From the IMG/VR virus record IMGVR_UViG_3300017763_000142, positions 1 to 27,176 of that record: a stretch of DNA of 27,176 nt; one strand, 5' to 3'. A model generated the notes under the pieces. It saw only the letters and a list, made by a program, of their open reading frames with translations. It was not told the DNA's origin and did no database searches. The position numbers were made by a program, and so were the translations under genes. The DNA is from a virus. Below, piece after piece: positions 1 through 7,310 of this stretch (positions are counted from its first letter, which is position 1; every line of letters begins with the position of its first letter).

Positions 1-1
1 A

Positions 2-706
2 CTTCCATGGGCAAAGGTATGGTCACATGCTTTTCAAGGTCCCGGAGGTTGGTACATTGAGAACAGTCTCACCACACTAGGTCAGAAAGATCCAGTGTCG
101 GAGTACAACAGACTACTATGGAACAGTGGTAGTGATGACGATAAGGATCAAGCAAGGAAACAGAAAAGAAAACTCTCATATATTTCTAACATATATGTTG
201 TAAAGGATCCTGCTAATCCTCAGAACGAAGGTAAAGTATTCTTATACAAGTTCGGTAAAAAGATCTTTGATAAGATAACTGCAGCAATGCAACCTGAGTT
301 TGAAGATGAAGAAGCAATCGATCCATTTGATTTCTGGCAAGGTGCTAATTTCAAATTGAAGGCAAAAAATGTTGCCGGATATCGTAACTATGATTCAAGT
401 GAGTTTACTAAGACTGAAGCGTTATTAGATGACGATGATGCATTAGAAGAACTTTGGAAAGGAGAATTCTCATTAGAAGAATTCACCAAGGCAGATCAAT
501 TCAAATCCTATGGCGATTTGGAGAGGAGAATGAATGCAGTATTGAATCCTGCAAGTGCTAGAAAGTCTCTAGATCCAGAGACCTTTGATGAAGAGGCACA
601 GGTCAAGGCAGAAACAGATGTCAAAAAAGAACCAGTTGCTGTGGCAGCAGGTGGCGAAGACACTGATGATGCACTCTCATACTTTCAACGTTTAGCGGAG
701 GAATAG
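2..706 (+). CDS. 32: gp32 single-stranded DNA-binding protein (5' truncated by window edge)
   Basis: The reading frame is open from base 2, so the true start lies upstream; the GTG at 95 is internal. The visible 234 codons begin LPWAKVWSHAFQGPGGWYIE and continue through a basic stretch (KQKRKLSYISNIYVVKDP) and FLYKFGKKIFDKI. This matches the core of T4 gp32, which coats ssDNA in replication, recombination and repair. The C-terminal third is acidic and ends DDALSYFQRLAEE, like the acidic gp32 tail that recruits partner proteins. The zinc-binding part is not in the window. A strong Shine-Dalgarno (GGAGG, 697-701) for the next gene lies in its last codons. The assignment rests on recalled family sequence. 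Confidence 0.93.
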   Translation, partial: LPWAKVWSHAFQGPGGWYIENSLTTLGQKDPVSEYNRLLWNSGSDDDKDQARKQKRKLSYISNIYVVKDPANPQNEGKVFLYKFGKKIFDKITAAMQPEFEDEEAIDPFDFWQGANFKLKAKNVAGYRNYDSSEFTKTEALLDDDDALEELWKGEFSLEEFTKADQFKSYGDLERRMNAVLNPASARKSLDPETFDEEAQVKAETDVKKEPVAVAAGGEDTDDALSYFQRLAEE

Positions 707-707
707 T

Positions 708-977
708 ATGGGAAATCTTCTAGCAGCAGCAAGTCTCAACTTGAATGAAGCATGGAATATGTCATGGGGTGAGGGTATTCAATTCCTCATTGTATTGATT
801 ATTGTATACTATATCAAGAAACGTATTGACTTGCATTTCACAAAGAAACAATCCAAGATTGTTTATAGAGTAAAGGTTGTCGAAGATTCTCATATCAGCG
901 TTGACCATGCTCACATAGAGTCCATAGACCACAACCATGTTGAGGGTGATGTGAATACACATCAGAAGACTTGGTAG
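708..977 (+). CDS. Small single-span membrane protein with His-rich tail, unknown function
   Basis: This 89-aa protein has one hydrophobic segment at about residues 25-38 (IQFLIVLIIVYYI), followed by a basic stretch (KKRIDLHFTKKQSK). That predicts an N-out/C-in single-span membrane protein by the positive-inside rule. The C-terminal 30 residues carry two DHxH motifs (DHAH and DHNH) plus further His, which could bind a metal. The start is secure: GGAGG sits 6 nt upstream and the gap to the gp32 stop is 1 nt, so the two genes are probably co-transcribed and coupled. A hairpin terminator follows. I do not recognise a family. Confidence 0.75.
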   Translation: MGNLLAAASLNLNEAWNMSWGEGIQFLIVLIIVYYIKKRIDLHFTKKQSKIVYRVKVVEDSHISVDHAHIESIDHNHVEGDVNTHQKTW

Positions 978-998
978 GGAAAATCGACTTTTAGTTCC

Positions 999-1034
999 AA
1001 AAATACCGGAAAAAAAACTCCGGTATTTTTTTTT
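999..1034. terminator. Bidirectional intrinsic terminator
   Basis: There is a perfect 12-bp inverted repeat: AAAAATACCGGA at 999-1010 and TCCGGTATTTTT at 1019-1030, with an A-rich 8-nt loop and a T run to 1034. On the minus strand the A tract of the left arm likewise gives a U run. It lies between convergent genes ending at 977 (plus) and 1045 (minus), so it can end both transcripts. Confidence 0.93.
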
Positions 1035-1044
1035 GTCTCAGGTT

Positions 1045-1710
1045 TTATCTAAATGATAATATTCTTAGGTTACTGCCTTTTTTAGTACGAGTATCGATAT
1101 ATTGTGAACTATTGGTATATGTCATAATCTCCCTCATGTCTGTAAAGACTGTATCTAAGTAATTTGATCTAAGAGCGTATATATTTCTTTTATCATCATT
1201 CTTCTGTACCTCATATTGATAGGTTGAGACTGAAGTCAATATATTTGCACCAGAGAGGGATTTTACCTCATCCTCATCAGTGAACCTGAAGGTATAATTT
1301 GCATCTACCCATAATCCTTGTTGAAGTAATAACATACCAAAATCTGTTTTTACTTCCTTTGTCTCATAATGGTGTATTTCCGATAATTGCTCTTGTGAGT
1401 ACTTATTGTCAAGATACCTATCAAGGTCATATTGGGACATTGGCCACTCATCACGAATATTGATGATATTGTTGGATAGTAGTACAACCCAATCTAAATT
1501 AGAATCGTCATATAACTTTTTTGCCACATTATCAGGTCTATCATCGCCTACGATAGAATATAGATCAAAAACCGTTGCAGTTGAAAAGAAATCATCACGT
1601 ATCTTTGCACGTTTGAATAAATTCTTTGATTTTACAAAATCAGATGAAGAATTCCTTCCATCAACGAATGAGGGTAGTAAAATATCTGGAAACTCGTCGA
1701 AATATGCCAT
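1045..1710 (-). CDS. 53: gp53 baseplate wedge subunit
   Basis: This 221-aa protein is close in length to T4 gp53 (196 aa). It shows the family layout: an N-terminal FKRAKIRDDFFSTATVFDLY stretch, then DDRPDNVAKKLYDDSNLDWV and VVLLSNNIINIRDEWPMSQ. These parallel the T4 segment in which a short helix precedes a YWVLLMCN-type strand. gp53 clamps neighbouring baseplate wedges together around the hub. Its ATG overlaps the gp48 stop by 1 nt (TAATG on the minus strand), so it is probably translated by coupling as the last gene of the minus-strand operon. The family call rests on pattern recall; an HMM search would settle it. Confidence 0.85.
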   Translation of the reverse strand: MAYFDEFPDILLPSFVDGRNSSSDFVKSKNLFKRAKIRDDFFSTATVFDLYSIVGDDRPDNVAKKLYDDSNLDWVVLLSNNIINIRDEWPMSQYDLDRYLDNKYSQEQLSEIHHYETKEVKTDFGMLLLQQGLWVDANYTFRFTDEDEVKSLSGANILTSVSTYQYEVQKNDDKRNIYALRSNYLDTVFTDMREIMTYTNSSQYIDTRTKKGSNLRILSFR

Positions 1711-3530
1711 TAGAATCCTGTATCCTCCGTTGTAATTGGTCTGAATGCACCTTCTCCCATGTCTTCACCAAATTCATCACTGAACTGACTAAAGTTTGGA
1801 TCACCGGGGTTTGATGATTGTTCAAATTCAGAAAGGTAATCATTTGCAAATACTGGTGTGAGTTCAGTAAAGTTTAGATTCATAACAGTTCTAATTGGTG
1901 AAGATCCTGCCTTCGAGTCATCATATGATTGATAAACATTATCAGGGGCATAGTTTATCTCACATGTGGTCAAAGCACATATTTTGTGCATTGGTAAACC
2001 TTTGATCCTATCTCTTTGTTTTGTTCTGTATCTCAATCTGAATATATTTGGAGATCCTAAGAATATTAAATTCTCATTACTCCTTTTAGGTGCCATTCCC
2101 TGTTTGAAGAATCTTTGTATTTTTCTCATCACAGAAGCATCTAATTCATCATTGGGGGCAAAATTGAATGAAAAACTGAAACTTCTCAATTTTGGACCAT
2201 TGAATAGAAGTTCTAGGTTTGGGTTGATTGCTTGACCTACTCCTCTTTGAATAAACTGATTGGCATCAACGTTTATACCTATTCTTCCCAATGCAAATTG
2301 TGAAGCAAATGCTGATAGGAGAACTCCTGCCGGTTCAGAACGTGACAATTCTCCACTCCGTATATCTTTCAAAAGTTGTCCTGTATTATTCATACCATTT
2401 TTCATCGCTCCTGCAATGTCTCCATTAATAGCTTCTGAAATTGTACTATTTGCAGTAAGAAATGCTGCTGCTTCTACTGCATTTATTCTACCATCCCCCC
2501 AAGAAACACCATTTGAAAAACTTAGATTATTAGGAATGGGCATTCTACACACACCTATAAACTCTTTTATATTAGAGACTCTTCTAAGTCCTCTTAGATT
2601 GAGGGTTGCTTTTTTTTGTTGTATAGAAAATGAGTCTGACTGTGAACCTTGATACTGGAACTGCTCTATCACAATATGATCCTGTCCTGCTACACCCCCA
2701 CCACCATAAACTGCATCATGTGGGTATTTCAGTGATAGTATACCTCCTCCAAATACACCAAAAGATTCTTTGAATTGCTCTGGAGCATTATCAAAGGTGT
2801 TCAATAATGGTTCAAAATTCAAATTGTAGGGGGTGTCATCATCTCTGCCATCACTGACTTCAATTTTTTCAATTGTATCATTATCATCTAAAACTTCTGA
2901 AAAAAACTCTTTTTGCAGGTCTTCAGGTAAACCTTTTACATGTTCGGGGGTATATTGCCCCAACACGTCTGAATTAGGTAAACCTAATTGAGTATGATCT
3001 ATATCTTTATTAACTATCTTTTCAAATAGTGCACCAACTTCAGGATTATTTGCTTTTAGTTTTTTTATTAATTCATTCTTATCTTTTTTTTCTTTGGTTG
3101 CATACAAATCGAGTTGCACCAATTGAAAATGTACAGCATGAGAAAAGTTTGGATGATTTTTTATAAACTCATATGCTTGTTGATCTTTTCCACCATCATT
3201 TTGGACACCGGGTTGATAAGTGCCAATACTTGTGCCCGCATTATTGAATAAATTATGAGGAAATCTGGTATTTTGGAATCCATATTTAGGATCAAGTAAT
3301 CCAAAAGTTTCACTTGCGGGGTCTAAATCTATTCTACCTTCATATCTTTGTGCACCTTCCCCAGTTATGCCCTGCAAACCTTCGAGATCGGGCAATCCTC
3401 CAACAACATTAATTCCATCAGGTACACCATCACCATTTGGGATGTATACTTGAATTATTCCAGTTGGTCTGTAAAAGAAATCATCAGGTTGAAGTTGCAA
3501 ACCCGGCATCGGTTGATTATCTTCACTCAT
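1710..3530 (-). CDS. 48: gp48-like baseplate tail-tube cap protein, enlarged
   Basis: This protein has 606 aa, against 364 in T4 gp48. The C-terminal part (about residues 430-570) carries the tube-like core: GPKLRSFSFSFNFAPND, then a helix (MRKIQRFFKQGM), FLGSPNIFRLRYRTKQRDRI and LTTCEINYAPDNVYQS, ending in NLNFTELTPVF. This order fits gp48/gp54/gp19-type tail-tube folds, where gp48 sits on the hub and starts tube polymerisation. The N-terminal 250 residues are an acidic, Gly/Pro-rich extension with no recognised domain. Its start overlaps the upstream stop by 1 nt and its stop overlaps gp53. gp54 shares this fold, so a swapped 48/54 label is possible. Confidence 0.75.
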   Translation of the reverse strand: MSEDNQPMPGLQLQPDDFFYRPTGIIQVYIPNGDGVPDGINVVGGLPDLEGLQGITGEGAQRYEGRIDLDPASETFGLLDPKYGFQNTRFPHNLFNNAGTSIGTYQPGVQNDGGKDQQAYEFIKNHPNFSHAVHFQLVQLDLYATKEKKDKNELIKKLKANNPEVGALFEKIVNKDIDHTQLGLPNSDVLGQYTPEHVKGLPEDLQKEFFSEVLDDNDTIEKIEVSDGRDDDTPYNLNFEPLLNTFDNAPEQFKESFGVFGGGILSLKYPHDAVYGGGGVAGQDHIVIEQFQYQGSQSDSFSIQQKKATLNLRGLRRVSNIKEFIGVCRMPIPNNLSFSNGVSWGDGRINAVEAAAFLTANSTISEAINGDIAGAMKNGMNNTGQLLKDIRSGELSRSEPAGVLLSAFASQFALGRIGINVDANQFIQRGVGQAINPNLELLFNGPKLRSFSFSFNFAPNDELDASVMRKIQRFFKQGMAPKRSNENLIFLGSPNIFRLRYRTKQRDRIKGLPMHKICALTTCEINYAPDNVYQSYDDSKAGSSPIRTVMNLNFTELTPVFANDYLSEFEQSSNPGDPNFSQFSDEFGEDMGEGAFRPITTEDTGF

Positions 3531-3922
3531 TATTGATACCTCGCTATATTAACTGGCATTTCGATACCTCCTAGTACTCTGACAAATTCTGATAGTGATA
3601 AACTAAATGCTTTTTCCCAATCTGACATTGGAACCTCTGAAAAGGATGATCTTACGTAACCGTAGAGGTATTTATGGTATCCTGTAATGACTGTCGGATC
3701 ATTATTTTCATCAAGATATCTCATAATTGACATTCTATTTGCTGGTTTGGTGTAATGTAAGTTTATGCCATAAAAAGCACCAGATTCCACTGCTAAGACG
3801 TAGCATAAGGGGTGTTTATCGTAGAAAGGGAGTGTTTCTTTATACTTTGCCGAGTATCTGAACAGCAAAAGTTTTCCCGGGCTGACCGTTGATGGTTGAG
3901 TGTTGAGTAAACTAGATGCCAA
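3530..3922 (-). CDS. Conserved-looking phage protein of unknown function
   Basis: This 130-aa soluble protein lies between gp4 and gp48, overlapping gp4 by 11 nt and gp48 by 1 nt. The middle has a distinctive pattern, LLFRYSAKYKETLPFYDKHP, followed by VESGAFYGINLHYTKPANR. I associate this type of sequence with small structural or head-tail proteins in marine T4-like phages, but I cannot name the family. The C-terminal half (YKYLYGYVR, then DWEKAFSLSLSEFVRVLGG) is mixed helix and strand. Its place beside gp4, gp48 and gp53 suggests a role in head completion or tail assembly, which is inference from context only. Confidence 0.7.
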   Translation of the reverse strand: MASSLLNTQPSTVSPGKLLLFRYSAKYKETLPFYDKHPLCYVLAVESGAFYGINLHYTKPANRMSIMRYLDENNDPTVITGYHKYLYGYVRSSFSEVPMSDWEKAFSLSLSEFVRVLGGIEMPVNIARYQ

Positions 3923-4346
3923 GTTCTTTCTCCGTTATGATTTGAAATTTCCATTTACGATCTTTACAGAATGACTCTGCTGCTTCCCATTTTGCTTGGT
4001 TTTTAGCATACTCATACACCTCTGCAATATATTTTTTAGTTCTTCTTTTCTGTACAGTAGGACCTTTGACTTGTTTTTGTGGTTTGACCTCTACAAGTCT
4101 TTCCTCTATTTTCCCAGTAGAACTCTTCATTTTGACATAAAAGTCTGGAAAATACCTATGAACACGATTGTCAATAGGTGACTTGTATGGTATTATAATT
4201 TCTTCACTAGACCATTTCATTATATTAGCATTAGCATCACACCAACGCATAAACTTAAGTTCCCATAAGGATCTGTATATCACCTTTGTAGGATCACCTT
4301 TGTATTTTGTGGGGTTGGAAGGTCTAAACTTCCCCTTATATGACAT
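3912..4346 (-). CDS. 4: gp4 head completion protein with PD-(D/E)xK nuclease-like fold
   Basis: The 144-aa length is close to T4 gp4 (about 150 aa). The N-terminus (FRPSNPTKYKGDPTKVIYRS) and the sequence that follows match the T4 gp4 arrangement of KYxGDPxKxxYRSxWE. Possible active-site residues of a TnsA-like nuclease fold are visible: E29 in SLWEL, P67-D68 in YFPDFY, and E86-x-K88 in VEVKP. gp4 acts late in head maturation, after DNA packaging, so heads can join tails. It is the first gene of the minus-strand operon. The start lies 28 bp from the divergent gene at 4375, with no clear Shine-Dalgarno. Confidence 0.88.
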   Translation of the reverse strand: MSYKGKFRPSNPTKYKGDPTKVIYRSLWELKFMRWCDANANIMKWSSEEIIIPYKSPIDNRVHRYFPDFYVKMKSSTGKIEERLVEVKPQKQVKGPTVQKRRTKKYIAEVYEYAKNQAKWEAAESFCKDRKWKFQIITEKELGI

Positions 4347-4374
4347 ACATAGTATATACTGTCAATATATTTAG
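4347..4374. promoter_or_regulatory. Compact divergent intergenic region with palindrome
   Basis: These 28 bp separate divergent gene starts (gp4 on minus, the gp54-like gene on plus). A perfect 10-bp palindrome AGTATATACT lies at 4351-4360. On the minus strand CTAAATAT at 4374-4367 is one or two bases off the late-promoter octamer. The two operons must be transcribed outward from here or by read-through, but no canonical promoter is visible on either strand. Confidence 0.4.
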
Positions 4375-5181
4375 ATGTCTAATCCAAGAGTTTTCTCAAA
4401 AGATAGATTTTATCTGAGAACAGAGGAATTATATAATCTTGGTGGTTTCAATAATGCTGTTCCTGCTTTCAATAATGTCTATGACGTTTACATCAATTTC
4501 AATACGATTGGTGGACGACCTAATCTAATGGAATTTATCAAGCAACATGTCTTGATACCATCCAACGATGTCATGAACGAACCCGGAGATAATCTGGCAC
4601 TATTCTGTTCAGAAGCACTTTTACCGGGATCACAAGTCCAAACTGCATCAGTTGATGGGTTGAGACAGGGTGTTACCCAGAATTATGCAGTTTATAGAAG
4701 ATTTCCTGATTTCAACCTTACATTTTATTCTCAGAAAGACTACTATACTCAAGAAGTATTCAATGCGTGGGTAGATTATATTTCCCCAATGCAAATCGAG
4801 AATCAGGTTCATGGTGGAGTTGATGCTATAAGATCTAGAGATAATGCATATAGAAACATGAAATATCCTAGAACATATAAGTGTGAGATGGAGATAACTT
4901 CATTCAGTTCTGATTTTCTGATGCCTGAGTCTAGACTATCGGATGAAAGGGGAGTTGATAAGAGAACACCTAATTTCATCACATACTACATGAAAAATTG
5001 TTTTCCTTCTAATATTATCGCTGCTCCACTTGCTTATGGTAATGCAGAGTTAGTGAAGACTACTGTTAGTTTCAAGTATGACTACTTTACTATCAACAGA
5101 GGTGCTAGAACTTCTGATGAAGAGAGAGAAGTCAAGCAAAAAGCAAAGAAAATAATTAGTCCCTTTGTAACTGCTAAATAA
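4375..5181 (+). CDS. 54: gp54-like baseplate tail-tube initiator protein
   Basis: This 268-aa protein compares with 320 aa for T4 gp54. Visible features are ALLPGSQVQTASVDG, then YAVYRRFPDFNLTFYSQKDY with a helix (EVFNAWVDYISPMQ), and near the end NCFPSNIIAAPLAYG followed by VKTTVSFKYDYFTI. T4 gp54 has the same order: a strand region, a helix with DWVNSVQDP, then a GCIP...LSYD...FDVTFAYR finish. This is the gp19/gp54 tube fold, which nucleates the tail tube on the hub. It heads a long plus-strand operon. No Shine-Dalgarno is visible before the ATG. The exact gp54 label is an inference; other tube-fold baseplate proteins are possible. Confidence 0.6.
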   Translation: MSNPRVFSKDRFYLRTEELYNLGGFNNAVPAFNNVYDVYINFNTIGGRPNLMEFIKQHVLIPSNDVMNEPGDNLALFCSEALLPGSQVQTASVDGLRQGVTQNYAVYRRFPDFNLTFYSQKDYYTQEVFNAWVDYISPMQIENQVHGGVDAIRSRDNAYRNMKYPRTYKCEMEITSFSSDFLMPESRLSDERGVDKRTPNFITYYMKNCFPSNIIAAPLAYGNAELVKTTVSFKYDYFTINRGARTSDEEREVKQKAKKIISPFVTAK

Positions 5182-5201
5182 AGCCACTGAAGTGAATAAT
5201 T

Positions 5202-5930
5202 ATGCCATTACCAAAGGTGTCAACACCGGTATTTGAATTAGACCTAATTTCATCAAACAAAAAGGTAAAATATAGACCTTTCCTTGTAAAAGAAGAGAAA
5301 TCTTTACTTATAGCATTGGAAAGTGGTGAGGAGAAAACCATTTTGAGCACTCTGAAGAGTGTACTCAAGTCATGTATTTTGACTCGTGGTGTGAAGGTAG
5401 ATGAACTTCCCAGTTTCGATTTAGAATTTCTATTTCTGAATATAAGAGGTAAATCTGTCGGTGAATCTGTAGAACTATTAGTTACTTGTGAGGACGATGG
5501 GGTGACTCAAGTGCCTTTGACTATAGAAATGTCTGACATCAAGTTAGACGTTCCAGACGACCACACAGACACTATAGAGTTAGGAGATGACTTACATCTG
5601 AAATTCAAGTATCCATCTTTCAGTCAATTTGCTGAAAACAATTTCATGCCATCTAAAGAAAAAGATGACCAACTAATTGATAAAGCATTTGGCAATGTTG
5701 TTGATTGTATAGATCAAATCTATAATACAGACGAAGCATGGTCTGGATCTGATTGTACTAAGAAAGAGTTGATGGATTTCATTGAGCAATTGAGTTCTAC
5801 TCAGTTCCAAGAAATTGAAAAATTCTTCTCTAGTATGCCTAAACTGGTTTATAAAACCACTGTGAAAAATCCTAAAACTAAAAAGGATAATAAAATTGTA
5901 ATTGAGGGTTTATCAAATTTTTTCGCATAA
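5202..5930 (+). CDS. 26: gp26-like baseplate hub assembly protein / tail assembly chaperone
   Basis: This 242-aa protein (T4 gp26 has 208 aa) begins MPLPKVSTPVFELDLISSNK and continues VKYRPFLVKEEKSLLIALES, the recognisable start of the T4 gp26 baseplate family. A beta region (residues about 85-130, acidic) and a helical C-terminus (DFIEQLSSTQFQEIEKFFSS) follow. The end, KIVIEGLSNFFA, overlaps the next ATG by 1 nt. Just before the stop two in-frame slippery heptamers lie in AAATTTTTTC (5915-5924); a -1 shift there would fuse this protein to the next ORF. It is likely needed for hub assembly rather than being a major virion component. Confidence 0.82.
   Translation: MPLPKVSTPVFELDLISSNKKVKYRPFLVKEEKSLLIALESGEEKTILSTLKSVLKSCILTRGVKVDELPSFDLEFLFLNIRGKSVGESVELLVTCEDDGVTQVPLTIEMSDIKLDVPDDHTDTIELGDDLHLKFKYPSFSQFAENNFMPSKEKDDQLIDKAFGNVVDCIDQIYNTDEAWSGSDCTKKELMDFIEQLSSTQFQEIEKFFSSMPKLVYKTTVKNPKTKKDNKIVIEGLSNFFA
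5915..5924 (+). promoter_or_regulatory. Candidate -1 ribosomal frameshift site
   Basis: In the gp26 frame the codons are TCA AAT TTT TTC GCA TAA. This gives A_AAT_TTT (5915-5921) and T_TTT_TTC (5918-5924), both fitting the X_XXY_YYZ rule. Slipping back one base continues without a stop into the 61-aa ORF at 5930. Frameshift fusions are a hallmark of tail-assembly chaperone pairs such as lambda G/GT. Whether it is used here is inference. Confidence 0.45.
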
Positions 5931-6115
5931 TGATGTATTATGAGACTTTATCAAATTTTATGGAAACAACTTTTGCTTTAGTACAACACCATAACTGGAG
6001 CATTACTGAGATAGAGAACATGATACCGTGGGAGAAGCAAACATACGTGAAAATGCTTCAAAATTTCATCGAGAAACGTAACCTAGAGAACGAACAAGCA
6101 AAGCAGAATGGTTAA
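5930..6115 (+). CDS. 51: Small tail-assembly ORF in gp51 position
   Basis: This 61-aa helical, acidic protein contains FALVQHHNWSITEIENMIPW followed by EKQTYVKMLQNFIEK. The pattern of a helix, a pair of acidic residues, MxPWE and YxxML resembles C-terminal extensions of tail-assembly chaperones. In T4 the gene after 26 is 51, the hub assembly catalyst, but T4 gp51 is about four times longer, so the symbol reflects position rather than proven homology. The ATG overlaps the gp26 stop (TAATG), so translation may be by re-initiation, by -1 frameshift, or both. Its last 8 bases overlap the next gene. Confidence 0.65.
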   Translation: MMYYETLSNFMETTFALVQHHNWSITEIENMIPWEKQTYVKMLQNFIEKRNLENEQAKQNG

Positions 6116-7310
6116 TCCGGGACAAAACATGGTGATGAGAGGGGAAATGATGATCCCTGATAGTTTTGTGACACCTCAAACTTCTATGATACCAAGTAGA
6201 AAGGAAGAGGCATCCAAAACTGAAGAAAAACCTGTTGGTGTGCAACCATTGTCTCAGAGGATGAATGTAGCATATGATAAGTTTGTTAATAAGGTAGAAC
6301 CAGAAAAGGGTGTGCAGGGTAAAGATGTAGTTGCACTGGGGAGATTATTACTAGAGATAGAGCAGGTCAAAAATAACTTACAAAATATAGCACAGGAAGT
6401 CCAGACATCAAGTAGGAAGAAAAAGGAACTGGATGAGAAAGAGGTTGATCTATTAGAGAAAGAGGAGGATAAATTAACAGCATTGGGAGCATCTTTTAGA
6501 GGATTCAGAAGAAGACTCGCTGGTGTTTCTGCTCTTTTAGCAGGTAAACAATTTTTAGAAGGTGATATTAGTGGAGGAGTACAGGCTGCTACCGTAGCAG
6601 TGGGTGCTCTTCTACCAGAGATTGTAAAAATTACAAGTGGTCTTGTTTTAGGTGGACTTATCAGAGGTGGTGGTAGAGGAGTAGCAGCACCAAGAGGAGG
6701 TAGAGGAGGTTTACTACCACTTCTATTAGCAGGTGGTGGTCTATTAGGGGCAGGGTCATTCTTAGGTTCAAGGGGCGGTGGTGATCAGAGAAGATTTGAA
6801 CTAACAAAAAGGCAGGCACTTCCACAACTTTTATCAAGAAATGATGTTAGAAGATTTAGACTAACAACAAATAGGTTTGATAATCTCGTATCTAACGTAA
6901 ACAATAATAAATTAAATATAACCAATAGTGCTTTTACTACCGGATTTCAGGAAGATGTAGAGTTGCCACCGACTGCAAAAGATTCTGCTGGAAATGATTT
7001 TGAAACCATTATGGGTTTTATAGGTGGAGGAGAGGAAGAATCAGAGGGTGATGATTTGGAAGTCTCTGTTGATGAAGATAAGTTGAGTTCTCTTCCTTCA
7101 GACATTACATCTGATGACCTTGCGTTTTTAGGTGATGATTCTGATGGAGATGTGAATATATTTGATTTTGATGAGGGTGGAAATACTGAGCAACCAGTCA
7201 AAATTCCATCAAAATTAGCATCAAGCAGTAATGTCTCTGTAAATCCTGAATTTAGTGACAATAGTAAAATAACTTATATTCTACAGTATGGTGGAGGGGC
7301 AGTAGTATGA
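6108..7310 (+). CDS. Tape-measure-like tail protein, Gly-rich (first of two)
   Basis: This 400-aa protein has a charged coiled-coil stretch at residues about 75-125 (ALGRLLLEIEQVKNNLQNIA and on to a Lys/Glu-rich run). A long hydrophobic, glycine-rich core follows at about 138-225, including GGLLPLLLAGGGLLGAGSFL. The C-terminal part (about 285-375) is acidic. This composition is typical of tape-measure or hub proteins that line the tail tube and set its length. It lies between gp26/51 and gp27, in the T4 neighbourhood that also holds genes 28 and 29 (gp29 is the T4 length determinant). I see no sequence match that would justify naming it gp29. It starts 8 nt inside the previous ORF and overlaps the next by 4 nt. 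Confidence 0.6.
   Translation: MVNPGQNMVMRGEMMIPDSFVTPQTSMIPSRKEEASKTEEKPVGVQPLSQRMNVAYDKFVNKVEPEKGVQGKDVVALGRLLLEIEQVKNNLQNIAQEVQTSSRKKKELDEKEVDLLEKEEDKLTALGASFRGFRRRLAGVSALLAGKQFLEGDISGGVQAATVAVGALLPEIVKITSGLVLGGLIRGGGRGVAAPRGGRGGLLPLLLAGGGLLGAGSFLGSRGGGDQRRFELTKRQALPQLLSRNDVRRFRLTTNRFDNLVSNVNNNKLNITNSAFTTGFQEDVELPPTAKDSAGNDFETIMGFIGGGEEESEGDDLEVSVDEDKLSSLPSDITSDDLAFLGDDSDGDVNIFDFDEGGNTEQPVKIPSKLASSSNVSVNPEFSDNSKITYILQYGGGAVV

Noticed and set aside
95-97. GTG as the start of gp32
   Set aside because: The frame is open upstream to the window edge and codes conserved gp32 sequence (WAKVWSHAFQGPGGWYIEN), so it is an internal valine.
3669-3676. CATAAATA on the minus strand upstream of gp48
   Set aside because: Lies inside the 130-aa gene, about 140 bp before the gp48 start, while gp48 is already coupled to the preceding gene by overlap.
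5174-5180. CTAAATA before the gp26-like gene
   Set aside because: Spacing to ATG 5202 is right, but it differs from NATAAATA and overlaps the stop region of the upstream gene; too weak to list as a promoter.
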